Part shown: positions 43,622-55,800 of the stretch, in pieces | How the letters are laid out: the number at the start of each line of letters is the position of its first letter | How positions within the stretch are numbered: the stretch's first letter is position 1 | Source: Oscheius tipulae | Lineage: Eukaryota > Nematoda > Chromadorea > Rhabditida > Rhabditidae | Assembly: GCA_037178975.1 (NCBI GenBank) | Contig: JASJZH010000005.1 | Coordinates: 8,394,501-8,458,500 of the forward strand | DNA length: 64,000 nucleotides | Direction: 5' to 3' | The notes under the pieces: model-generated | The model's input: only the letters and a program-made list of their open reading frames with translations | The model's database searches: none | Told to the model about the DNA's origin: nothing | Made by a program: the position numbers and the translations under genes

Positions 43622-46600
43622 ATGGAATATTTTCACAAGATTCGATCGACTGTAACCCAGGTGGCTGCACAGGTAAGTCAGACTATTTTTCACTGTTTTT
43701 CTGAGAGACAGAGAGACAGACAGCCAGAGAGACACAGAGATATAGAATGTGCTTCGGATCTAGGTCAGTAATGCCCTGCCGGGTAATCCACTGACGAGAG
43801 AGTACGACGTAGGAGAGCTGGTAGCGACAGCCGGACCCGGTCTCTACTGGAAAATCTTCAAGGGGACGAAGAAGAGCACAAAGCAGGCCGTCTCCGTGTG
43901 GCTTTTTGACAAGAAGGACATCGAGAAGTGGCCCAAGGAGGACAAGGAACTGTTCCTGATTGTGATCAAGAAGGGAGTCAGTCAGTTGACGAGGCTTCGA
44001 CATCCGAGGCTACTGATTGTGGAGCATGCAATAGAGGAATCCAGGTGTTTTAGATGTTTTACTATTCATTGGTATTGATTTTCAGGGATTCACTTGCCTT
44101 CACGACCGAACCAGTCTACACGAGTTTGGCCAATTGCCTCGGAACCGTCGACAATCTGTCCGAAAAGCCCGAGTTCCTCATCGATTTCAAGCTGCTCGAC
44201 ATTGAAATCCGGCATGGACTCTTCCAGGTAGAGGCTAATTTCTTTTTTTTTCTTGTTTCTCCCAGAAAGTCATGATGAGATCGAAAATATCTGAAAAATA
44301 CCCGACCAAAAAATTTGTTTTTTTTGGATTCAATTGAGCTTTTTCATGTCGGAGAGGCTCTCTCCTTTCTCCACATTGACGCCCGAATTCTGCACAGGAA
44401 TCTCTGTCCGCAGAACATTATCATCAGTGAGAAGGGCTCGTGGAAGCTGTCCGGCTTCGAGTTTGCCGCCCAGACTGGCCAGCCCGGGACACCGAATAGC
44501 GAGTCGACTGAGTCATTGGACTGGAATGAGAGGGTGCCCTCGGTCTGTCAGCCGGTTCTTGACTATCTGGCTCCGGAGTACATTGTGAGTTCTTACACTT
44601 TTATGTATATCTGTCTCGTCTTCCTGCCTCTCTGTCCCTGTGCCTCGCTACCGATCCTTTGACATGCCTTGAATTGTCAAATTTAAGAGTCCTCAGTTAG
44701 AAAAGTGGGCAATCCAATCCAGCGTTTTCGTCCCCATCAAATGATAAATGCCTCTCATCTCAAGAATCGAGTAGGCTACTGCAGCTGTCTCCATGTCTTT
44801 GAAGCTCAATATGTGTTTTGGTCATCTCTACAGCATCTGCATCTGTTGCTCCCTGTCTCTGTTTCTTTGTCTCTCTTTTCCTCTGTCTCACATCATTCCT
44901 CAGATGGGAGGTCGGCCCTGTTCGAACTCGGACATGTTCTCCTTGGGCGCCCTCGTCTATGCCGTCTTCAACAAGGGAAAGCCACCGATGGAGTTTAAGA
45001 ACAATCTGGACAAGTACAGACACGGCGTCGAGAAGGTTTGTCTTTCGACTGCCTCTACAATTTGCAATTTCAGTACAAAACCTTCCCCCAGCAGTTTGGA
45101 GAGAATATTCCGTCCGTGTTCAAGGACGACTTCAAGATGTGTCTCAACTACACTCCCGAGCTCCGTCCCGACGCAAACCAGTTCACAAAAATTGCCTACT
45201 TTGACGATCCGCTGGTCAAGGCCCTCAACTATTTCGAGTCCCTGATGCAGATGGACAACAACCAGAAGATGCACTTCTTCAAAACGCTGCCCACAATTCT
45301 GCCCCGATTCGAGAAGCGGCCGCTCCTACAGAAGGTCATGCCGTGGCTGTCCAGCGAGTTCACTACTCCGGATCTCATTCCCTTCATTCTGCCGTCCGTC
45401 TTTCACATGATTGAGCTGTCTTCCAAACAGTGAGTTCAGCCTCTGTCTCTACTAACGTATTACTTTTCAGAGAGTTCACTAGCGTTATTCTGCCCCACCT
45501 GATTCCTGTCTTCTCGATGGAAAGGCCCTACCAGATCGCTCTCCTCCTCCTTCAACAGATGCCACTCCTCCTCGAACGGGCCACCGACGAGGACATCCGA
45601 AAGTACGTGCTCCCCCTGGTCTACAACTCGATTTCGAGTGAAACCACGAGAATACAGGTTTTTTGGTCCATTGGTTATGTAAAACGTACAAATTTAGGAG
45701 CTCTGCCTCAGCATCATCCCGACCATTGGAAAGCTAGTGGACCGAAATTCGATGAAGACGCAACTGTTACCGAAATTGCTCAAGTTGACCACCGAGGGAG
45801 GAGTTCTAGCTGTGAGCTTTCTTTATTCAATTCCCTACAACTTCGAGTGACTTTTCCTTGGAATCGGGGACATCGTAGTTGTGGTCGGTGACGACAAAAT
45901 AGTCGTCGGGTCCCTTATTCACCAGCTTCAGTAGGGCCAGGGGGTCAAACTCGACGTTTTTGTTCTTCCTCTCGATAAGAATTTCTTCTTCTGTTCGGGC
46001 GAAATAGGTCTTGGCATCACAGAGGCGGGAGTCCGTGGCTATTTTGTAGTCGTACCTGGGAATACTTGTAGATGAGAGACAGAGAGACAGAAAAACAGAG
46101 ATGGGGAGACAGAAATCTCACATCAATCTGGTTTGGATGTGTCCCGACGAGCAATACCCACAAGACTGTCTGCATTCCCTAAAAGCGAAGGGAAAGGTCT
46201 CACAGCCGACCTGGGCGAAGCGAGGAGACTCCCAGAACCCAGTTCTGAAAACATTTTGTATATAAACCGCCGTAAAACCCACTTGGAGACGAGTTTACCG
46301 CACCAGGAGGCTCCACGCCTGTCCCAGCAGGACGCTTTGAGAGGGCTCTGGATCAGACGAAGGACAGTGTCTGTGTACTTGACAGAACTATTGGTCATCT
46401 TTCGGGGGAAACTGGAAGGTAGAGTAAGAAGGACACAGAGAAAGAGACAAAAGAGACACATAGACGATTACCTCAGCTCTGAACTCACCAACTAGAACAG
46501 CACTGAACCAACGAAAAGTCCGGGTCATTCTTGCATCTCTTCTCAAAGTTGACCGGATTCGATATCCGGATCCGGGTACAGGTAGTCGAGGAGAGACGGT

Positions 46601-49492
46601 CAATGCAGCAGGGAGTCCTGCCGAAGAGGGAGGTGGGTAGAGTGATGGCGAGTCCAAAGAGGGGAGGAGTACCTACTGAGTAATGTTTTTAATTGTAAAG
46701 TGGACAGACCAATTAGGAGGAACAGGACTGTGGCTGAAGTCATTTGCACACTAGCTGACCACGAAACACAATAGCCGCGCAATGACCAAACGGAATCTGC
46801 AGTTGCGAGTAAACATGGAGAGGTGTGAACTGCGTGCGCCATCAAGTTTGCGTGAGTTTGTCTCGAGGGTTAGGGACACTTGTCTTCCGCTTTTTTGGGA
46901 AAGGGGACAGTGACAGTGACATAAATCTTTATTTGAGCTTTAGAGAGATCAGTAGAGTCGTTGACATTTTCGTGGATTCTTCGCTGTGACTGAGTCATAG
47001 GATACGGTGGCTGGTCGAGTCGGTGTGCTACAGTAGCCGCAAGTCTTTCGGCAGACGCGGAACGCAAAAGCCGAATGCTCACAGGTATAAGCACTCCTCG
47101 ACCATAGTCCTGACTTTGTCACAAATGCTTCACAGAAGGTCGATCCGTGACGGTCAAAGCACGTCTGGGTGTTGAATCTATATAGCAGGTTCTCCACGTC
47201 GTCTCGGTAGATGTCGACCGGGGGCGGGCTTCCTGATGTTTTACATAAGCCAGATAGACAGAGTTATACAGACTGAGAAACTGAGAGACAGAGAGACAGA
47301 CAAGGAGGGACGTAGAGACATACCCTTGAGTGTGAACATTTCCGGGTTGAAATGGCAGCTGTGACAACACTGAATGAAGGAGAAGTCGGGATTCGTCCTA
47401 CACTGCTTTGAGAATCGCTCATAGTCTCTATTGTAAAGAGACTTGCAGACTCCCGGCATCAGAGTATCCAGACAGCATGGGGTCTTGGTGGCTTTGAAGG
47501 CGGTCAACTGTACTTCAACAGCACCAAAGGCTGAAAAAATTGCCATGCGACTACCACAGATAGACAGAGAGACAGAGTGGGACTACTACAAACCTGGACC
47601 CAGTAGGAATAAGCCGAGACTGATGTGGCTGAGCATTCTTCTTAGGTCGGACAATGGCCGCCTTGATCTGCCAAAGAGGCCTATATGAAGGGTCAGGCTG
47701 GTTTCCGGATCCCGCCTCTGCCTGCCTCCGGGTCACTGTTTGATTGCGACCTTATGAATTATGACAAGCCGCAGGCGCCTTGTCCAAATAGTGACCGGAT
47801 GTGGCGCGAGAAGAGCCTCTCTGGCCCTCTTTTTCCGGAAACGGATTAGGTAACCCCCGGGTGTTCCTTTGTGTTTTTCTCCGAAAGAATACCTGGTGTT
47901 CTCGCGCGTGCAAACAGTGTTTCAGCAGGGATGATCCCTCGCTTCCGACAGAAATAGATGACCCTGAAAAAGCTCTGTGTTTGCAGATTCGCGTCCAAGC
48001 TCTCGTCTGTCTTGGCAAGCTTGTTCCGAATCTGGAGTCGTGGATGATCACCGAGCAAGTTTTGCCCACGTTGCCGAAGATTAGTAGCAAGGAGCCGGGA
48101 CTTTTGATGGCCATCCTAGGTGGGTGATAGAGATCGAGACAGAAACGTACTTTTTCAGGTATCTACAAGCTTGCCTTCGAGAACACGAACGTCGGAGTTT
48201 CGAGGGAGCAACTAGCCAAGAGCGCCCTTCCCTTCTTGATCGCGTCGAGCATTGAGAACACGCTGAATTTGGGACAGTTTGACCAATACATGCAGGTCAT
48301 CAAGGCCATGCTGGCCAAAGTCGAGACGGAACAGCGCAGCCGGCTCCAGCAGCTCAGTGCCGGACAGGAAGAACAGCGAGGGGTGCCAAACTTTGACGCG
48401 GTCTTGAAGCCGACAGGCGGATTTCCTACGAGTTTGGACGGCCTGGACATTGGAGGAACTGCTCCTGTCCCGACTACCAAGCCGACGGGTGTACTGACGC
48501 TGGAAGACAAGAAGAGGATGGCGGCCGAGCGAGAGGGACAAGTTGGAGGAGTCACAGGAACCAAGCCGACACTATCTCAGCTCGGGAGTGCACCCAATCT
48601 GGATCTCTTCGGGACCCCGAAGCCATCCCTGCCTCGACCGACCTCCTCGACTGGACGAGCCTTAACCCCGCTGGATGATCTCTTTGCTCCGTCGGCCTCT
48701 GCGGTCACCAATACGAGCACGAGCGGCAATCCTGTCGACGTATCCGATTTCCTTCCCATGGCCGGTAAGACCGTTTTTTTGCTTTCCCACAGTTCAAACT
48801 ACAGAGCTTTATGGCCAGAAATCAACGGCAGCTACCAACAATCAGTTTAATCTTCTCGCCTCTGGCAGCCAGTTCAGTTCAATGAGTCAACCACCTACTG
48901 CCCCATCGAATAATCAGTTTTCGGCAGCTCCAATGGCCGGATTGGGCGGTTTCGCTCCCCCACCCAGGTAAAAGAAAAAAGACACAGAAAGACAGGGGAA
49001 CAGAGAGACACGGAGACGTGGAGACACAGAGACGGAGAGACAGAGGGACAGAGGTACAGAGAGACAGAGGGCCAGAGAGACAGAGAGACAGAGCGGCAGA
49101 GGAACAGAGGGCCAGTGGGACAGAGGGCCAGAGGTACAGAGAGATAGAGAGACAGAAAGACAGAGAGACAGAGTTACAGAGAGACAGAGAAACAGAGAGA
49201 TAGAGCGACAGAAGAACAGAGGGTCAGTGGGACAGAGTGCCAGAGGTACAAAGAGACAGAGAGATAGATAGACGTAGAGACACAGAGACACACGGGCGTA
49301 AAGACAGAGAGACACAGAGACAGTGATTTACATGTCATTTCCAGCTCTTCGAACCGAGCAGTCCAGCGTCCCCCAGCCTCTAGTCTTGACACTCTCTTCT
49401 CTTTCCCCCAGCAGCCAAAATCGACTCTGAATGGGACGAAGCCACAGCAGCAGTCCCAGAAAAAGGATCCGTTTGCTGACCTTCTGGGCTAG
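43622..49492 (+). CDS. SCYL2: SCYL2/CVAK104-type pseudokinase
   Basis: Multi-exon gene from MEYFHKIRSTVTQVAAQ to the TAG at 49490. The kinase-like domain starts NPLTREYDVGELVATAGPGL. Catalytic motifs are degraded: HRD reads HRNLCPQN and DFG reads GFE, so activity is doubtful. The C-lobe has DYLAPEYI, SDMFSLGALVYAVFNKGKP and PELRPDANQFTKIAYFDDP. HEAT-type helices follow (MHFFKTLPTILPRFEKR, ELCLSIIPTIGKLVDRN, RVQALVCLGKLVPNLESW, SSKEPGLLMAILGIYKLAF, SIENTLNLGQFDQYMQVI). The tail is disordered, with clathrin/adaptor-type motifs, ending KKDPFADLLG. SCYL2 acts in clathrin-coated vesicle traffic at endosomes and the trans-Golgi. The intron at 45812 is 2.2 kb and contains two antisense genes. LYST begins about 370 bp downstream on the same strand. 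Confidence 0.92.
45827..46743 (-). CDS. Nested secreted ShKT-type protein 2
   Basis: Lies entirely inside a SCYL2 intron, on the opposite strand. It starts MTSATVLFLLIGLSTLQLKT (signal peptide). An N-terminal cysteine domain TPCCIDRLSSTTC to CKNDPDFSLVQCCSSC follows, then a ShKT-like domain CWDRRGASWC to FAFRECRQSCGYC, and a charged tail DYFVVTDHNYDVPDSKEKSL. Its TGA stop overlaps an AATAAA (TGAATAAAG), only 15 bp from the SCYL2 exon edge at 45811. Cleavage must therefore fall within the region complementary to the SCYL2 exon. It is a paralogue of the gene at 46949-47636. Five exons by splice inspection; introns include GACAGAGA-type tracts. Confidence 0.8.
46949..47636 (-). CDS. Nested secreted ShKT-type protein 1
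   Basis: Three exons within the same SCYL2 intron, antisense, and 205 bp upstream of its paralogue. MLSHISLGLFLLGPAFGAVE is a signal peptide. A first cysteine domain runs from TPCCLDTLMPGVC to CRTNPDFSFIQCCHSCHF, then a ShKT-like domain from CFDRHGSTFC to FAFRVCRKTCGYC. The tail is STPTRPATVSYDSVT, ending RLY. The two proteins share both domains and the CRxNPDFSxxQCCxSC motif, so they arose by tandem duplication. The role is unknown, presumably extracellular. Confidence 0.82.
48969..49343 (+). repeat. (GACAGAGA)n tract filling the last SCYL2 intron
   Basis: About 375 bp, almost wholly of GACAGA, GAGACAGA and GGACAGAGG units, between a GTAAAAG donor and a TTTCCAG acceptor. It is the longest example of a motif present in many introns here. 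Confidence 0.9.
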
Positions 49493-49863
49493 GCTTCTCG
49501 GTACTGGTTCTTTTGAAAAGAAATTTGCGGGTTCTTGCCTCTCCCTATATCACTTTGTCCTATAGTCTTTTCTGGTTGTGATTGAGAGCCCACTTGTCCA
49601 TTAAATTATTTATATTCACAAGTTTTTCCACTTAGAGATACAGTCCAAATCTGGAAGGATACTATCATTATCTGGCCTCCTGTTTACCCTAGACTATAGA
49701 TTGCACATTCTTAGATAAGATATGACCCCCCGTGTGCCGTGCCGCAGTGAAAGTTTCCTTCTTGTTTTTGTTCTTTTCGTTGCCCTTTTCGCTTTCCCCA
49801 AAAAACGGAAATCGATGGTCTTTTGTAGCTTTTTCGCTTTTTTATATCTCTCCCATTGATCTT

Positions 49864-52800
49864 ATGGAAAGAGGCATGTACTCTCGACTTGTAGATGTCC
49901 TAATGGCTTCCGAGGGACTCCAGTTCAGTGCATGGCACCCCCTTCTGGTCAGAACACTAAAAATCCTCCTCGAGGATGCTAAAGTCTCGACAGGATGCAG
50001 AAAAGGGACGCTGCTGGCAGTTTTAGCCAGAATACCCATTCCTCCAGGTCAGTACAGGAAGTCATTGTTAAAAATGATATTTTTCGCGTCTAGAGGGCAT
50101 TTTTTGAGTTTTTTGATGCTTTGCGAAGTTGTAGAAGAAATCAAGGACTACAGGACTACAACTCTGTAGAATATCGTAAATCAGAAAAATCAAAGCTTAA
50201 TCTTATATAATGACTCAGAATTGGCGAGAGATTTACCCACCAACTGTGTTTCGCCCGTACCGCCTTACATAGCCCTGTTTTGCCTAAGGAGGCAGTACGG
50301 GCAGGATCTTGGGCAATTAAGTCCCATCTTCAGAGCCCCATTTCGAGTTTAAAAGATGGTTTTACAGCTTAGCGATGTTCGGCAAAGTTGTAGAATTTGA
50401 TCTGTTCTACAGCTTGCAAAATATCAAAAAGTCAAGAAAACTGTCTTGAGTCCGAAAACAACGTGTACGCAACTGCATACTGGAGCATATATTATGTTAC
50501 AAGTTTTGACGATAGATTGTATTTTAGAATCAGTTCCCTACCTCGATACAGTCCTACTCGTCCTGGCAAAGTATATAGAAGAGATTCCGCTAGCCGAAGC
50601 CCTGCAGACTTCTACTTATGTCGCCTGTAACTTTCCAGAAGATTTGTCCTATCTTACGGGGACGGCCAAGACTATCTGCATCAGGTGAGTGAAGTTTCTC
50701 CTTTTTGTAATATTCGGACTAGAAAACCCAGCACAAGGAGGTCTACACAGAGGACAACAAAACGAAGAAGCACGGGGACGACCCAGCCGGACTCGGATTC
50801 CGAGAAGGAGCCTTACCACAAGCTTAAGTCGGTACAGATAAACGAGAGGATGCTGCTGTCCGACAGCGACGGATTTGCCTTCTGGAAGTCTGAAGACCCG
50901 TCGATTGGTAAGAACCTTTTTTGTTGTCTGTTCAGTTCTTTGTTCAGAAGAGGAGACGGTACGAAACTTCATTCGAGACAACTCCCTTTATACCATCTAC
51001 AAGTCACTGTATGGTGTCTATCCGACTCTATTCTCTCCGATAGACTGTCTCATCAACTCTATCGTTGTATATACAAAATTTTCATCAAAATGCTCGATTC
51101 CTTCGGGGGTGAGTCAAAGAAAGACAGAGGGACAGAGGGCCAGAGAGATAGAGAGACAGAGAGACAGAGGGCCAGAGAGGTAGAGAATCAGAACTTTCAG
51201 CTAAACTTTCTGAGTGACTACTTCGAAAAATGTGCTCATATCGTTCTGAACGAGGACTCTCTAACATCGAAGGACATGTTTCTTCGATGGACACACTGGC
51301 AGAGTGTTCTCCGACAAGTCAGTTCACCTTCTTCTTTACGGTAAAAAAAAACATTCAGGGGTGTCGCTGCCTGACCTTTCTGGTCGGCCATGCTTCCGTA
51401 ACTGTCGGCTGTCGGTCGCAGACCACCTTTCTCCGAATCGTCTCCATCCTTACCCAACATTTTGGTCGTGTAGGCTCTCACCTGTACGGTATCGCCATTC
51501 CACCTTTAGAACATCTGTGCTACTGTTCGCCTGAACAATTTCGTACAGGGAATCGATGTCTGCGACGAAACTGTCTTTGGCTCAATCGACGATGCCTTGA
51601 GAACCACACACAGTGTGTCACTGAAGTAAGTCCAGCCTGTTTTTTTCCCCCAAAATTGGATTACAGCCTGTTCGACGATATCTTGTCACTCATAGTCCTA
51701 TCACAAGACTCGACTCATCTATCTCGATTAGGAGATTATATAGTCTCATGGACTGAGGATCCTTTGTTTGTACAAGTTGTTCCAGAGTAAGTCTGTCTCT
51801 GTCTCCGGTCAAAAAAGTCGATTTCAGGGTTCTGGTCAAAGTCCAGAAAAAGTTAGGACTATCGCGGCCTAATGTGAACACAGCCTACATGAGATTCGCG
51901 TTCGAACTTTTCGCCTCACTTGTTGATGTTACCGGCGTGACGGAAGAAATGCTCCAATGGATCCTGTCTCTGCCAGCCGGTTTCAGGAAAATAGTCACGG
52001 GGACAGAACTGCTGGCTGCACTATCCTGTCAATCGGCCAACTACCCTGAAAAGTGTTCAGCTGTAGGTTTTATGCTCATTCGATTCGGAGAGTTTCGGCT
52101 CAGATCTTCAAGAAACATCTCCCTGTCATGTACTGGTCTTCTCCTGAGAGATCCAGCTCCTTCAATGGCATATTAACATCTGACACTCTCCCAACGGAGG
52201 CAGTGATTCGGTTCACACAGGACATACTCATAACGGTGAAGCACGAGACCCTGGTCATGCTGTGTACTTATCTTCTTCCCTGTAAGCGACAGTGACAGTG
52301 ACATTGACAATAACTGTTCAAGATTGTGACCCCTTCGATACTGAATACCTGATAGTCAACGCCATCGTTCCCGACATAGCCGCCAATTGTCGCCTAGCCT
52401 TGAAGGGTCAACCAGACAACAGTAGGCTCTTTTCGTACTTTTTCCTACAATCCAAAGTTCAGTTCCAACAGACGAAATGTCTCGCGGAATGAAAAACATA
52501 CTCAAGGGTTTGGAGCTACTGGCTGCCCATCTCAGGACAGGCGAAGCATCTGCCGAGGTGATCAGGAACATCGTGTGTCCCTATCGGGAGTTCTATTTCG
52601 CTGCCTCCGAGCTCCAGGATGTATTTGTGGCCGTCTGTGCCAAGGCCGTTCGCTATTCTCCCGTCGTCGCACAAGAATCCGGAATCTGTGAATGGATGGT
52701 AGATAGACTCTCGTCTCTCAGAGCAGCCTCCATTGACATCTGGCTCTTCGTCGAGGATTCTGCCTCAAAATTTTCGAAACTTCTAATCTCCATGCTCAAT

Positions 52801-55800
52801 CTGATCTGCGATGTGCTGGAGGAGGGAACCAGTAAGTTTTTTTTGGCTACAAGTCTAGCCAGAAGACTACCCAGAAGAATATGCGGGTCAGCATGGCGCA
52901 GTCGGTAAGTGCGCTGCCAATAAACAATAGGGCCCGGGATCGAGTCCCCGACTTGAAAATCTATTTTATTTTGATTAAAGTAAAGTGTATAACAGTTCTA
53001 TTTCAGCTGTCTTCAACAAACAAGCAGAAACTCTGAGAACAAACACGAACCAGCTTGTGGACATCTGCTTCGAATGGCTAGGCAATCCGTCCTCGAACTA
53101 CCGAAGTATTGTGAGGATATCGGAGATGATTAGCAAAGCTCTCTCAATCTATCTTACCCTCTCCCTCGATGTGGTAACCGTTTTTCTTTGTTGCTTTTTT
53201 AACCTTTGATACAGAACGATGTCATTGCTCGTTTCTCATCGGCACTCCTTCGATCCTTGAAAAACTGTCCGTCGGAGCTGCTAGTCAGAGTTCTGACCTG
53301 CTCTCTTCTTGACAGGTAACCTTCTTTTTTCTTTTCTTTTTCTATTTTTCGCTATTATATCAGCTTGTAAGTGGTCTGGTCGGTCCCCTACCGTCTAAGA
53401 AGAGTTATACAGAGGTGTACACTTATTATTTGAAACACGGACTTGGTGCCTCGTAAATCTATCGTACAGGTCTGACTTTCTGGCTCATATCAGCCATATG
53501 AAAGGCCAACATTACCCTTGAATATCAGCCGATTTGAGTCACTTGCCTGGATTTACGAGTCAGAACACTAATCAAAATTTTTTCACAGCATTTTGTGGTA
53601 AAGCAACTCCCTGTCTTCCCAATAAACTCTTGTCTCATAGAATATCAGAATATCGTTTTGTGTTTCAAAAGTTTAAGCTTTCCCCGTCTGGTCAATTTTG
53701 GTACCTAATGAGCGTCTTCTAACCTTCACATCTCCGTGGCTATTGAAGTTCATTTGGATTTCTCGACGGCGTTGGAAGGAACTTGATAGAGTTTACCAGA
53801 GTGCAGAACATCGTAAAGCCGAAAAGTTTTTCTAACCAAACCTTTGAGGGTTGCAAGTTTACCACGTTTTGTGGAAGCCTTCATGATACCCTCTCCATGG
53901 AGTTCTTTCTTTTATATTTTACTCATCACCAGACTTCAAAAAACGACTTCTCATAATGATGGTGAAGGTTTTCCAACGATTAAACGGTAATAAATTTTCT
54001 CGATCCATGAAAGTATCATGGGTGTTTCCATTAACAGTTGAAACACCTCAGGCTAGAACAAACTTTTCGGCTTTCTTCTGTTCTGCACTCTGAATGACCC
54101 TGACAAGCGCTTTCCAACACCGTCGAGAAACTCAAGCTCCCATGCCATTACGGAAGAAACCTCATGCATCGGTCTCTAATCAAACGCATTCTAGATGCAT
54201 TTCTCGTCACCCTCCTCCAATGGGAAGCCTCCTAAGTCTGGACAACGATTCGGAGGATGGCCAGCTGATGGGAGACGGTGGTCCGATGGCTTCGGCTCCA
54301 ACCAGACGTGTTCTGCATCCTCAGCTTGTTCCAGCTGTGCTGATAGTCACCACGACGATACTTCAAAAGAGACAGTCAGCCGGTTCAGATTACGAGTATC
54401 TGGTTCAAAAGATAGTCAAACGACTGCAGCAGATTGACCGACACTTTCAGGAAGGACAGAGAGTAGGTGCTATAAGTATTCTTTTGCAAAGAAATGTTTA
54501 GTGGATGACTCAGCTGTTCGCTTTTTCAACTGAACTGGTCCGTCTGAATGTCTCAAAGCAGGCCATGAGCTCTCTTCTTCAACTCATTACAGCATTGATC
54601 AAACGGGATCCGAAGGGCAAGTATATTCATGAGATCATGACGTACTATACTGGATCCAATGAGTACAAGGTTAGCTCTGAGAGAGACAGGGAGACAGAGA
54701 TTTTCAGGAAGTCATCCTGGACTCTCTGAACTGTCTCCTAAACGGGGAAAGTCCCCAACCATCGGCCTGTCTCGTCTTCCCCCAACCACTCATGAAACAG
54801 GAGGAGAAGGCTGAGATCACAACGAGGACCCAGATGGAGGATGTATTCCAGCGCGAGTTCTCCGAAGAGCAAGAAAAGTACATCCAAACGGAGAGACTGG
54901 AGGCCGCGGACAAGTATCTGGCCAACAGATCCGACGGAGAGACAGAGACAGAGAGACGTCGCGAGAAGAAGAAGCACCTAAGGGACCATTACAGGGGACA
55001 GTCGATGGTCGGACTGGATCATTTAGATAAGTCGACGGTTCCGGAAGGTCCGGACACCGCAGCCCGGGATTCAGCAGCTTCAATTCTCTTGAATGAGCCC
55101 AACTATGTCAGCTCGTACGACGGACTGACTCTATCTTTTTGGGTCAAAAGAAAGGCTCTCTCTCGAATCGCTAAGCTTCCGGCTCTTCATTTGGTCTCTA
55201 TCGGAGGCGAAGAGCTGACTGCGACGTGTTGGTTGAGTAGCAAAGGACGTCTGGTTATGGAAGTCTACACTAAAGAGTTCATTTTCTCCAGGTAGTCCGA
55301 ATAGTTTTAAGAAAAGGAACAGATACTTTAGAATACGGTTCAAGGGAATGATAGCGGAAGACAACTGGACTCATGTCACGTATGGTATCAAACTGTCGAC
55401 GGAGTTTCTCTCTGCCCATGTAAGTGGCTTACCTCGTTTGAATTTGTCTCTCTCTGCCTCTACGTCGCTCGAGGAGACAAAAACGTTTATCAAGGCTAGG
55501 GAACGAACCCGACTTGTTTGGTTCCGTTGTCGGAACTCCAACCGACTGCGCTAATCTCCAAATGCGGACCACGCCGATTGCGTACTTCTGGCTCACAGTA
55601 GAGCTAAAAAGAAGTTTCAGGTCACAATCGGAGACGACTTCGTCACCAAAGAAGTACCTCTCGTGGTCAAGATTAGCAGTCCGACTTTCCCACTGACCGT
55701 CTCTTTCGGTTCGACACAGAAGAGACAGAGTGGAGAATATAGGATGTCGACAATTTTCAGCTTCAAAGGGCTACTACCCCCGTCTTGTATTCTTACCTTG

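Noticed and set aside
49018-49203. Frame rich in Arg, Asp, Glu and Thr
   Set aside because: Translation of the GACAGAGA simple repeat inside an intron.
52890-52975. A functional tRNA gene
   Set aside because: A and B boxes are present but the acceptor stem and anticodon arm do not pair; it is within an intron and resembles the other dispersed copies.
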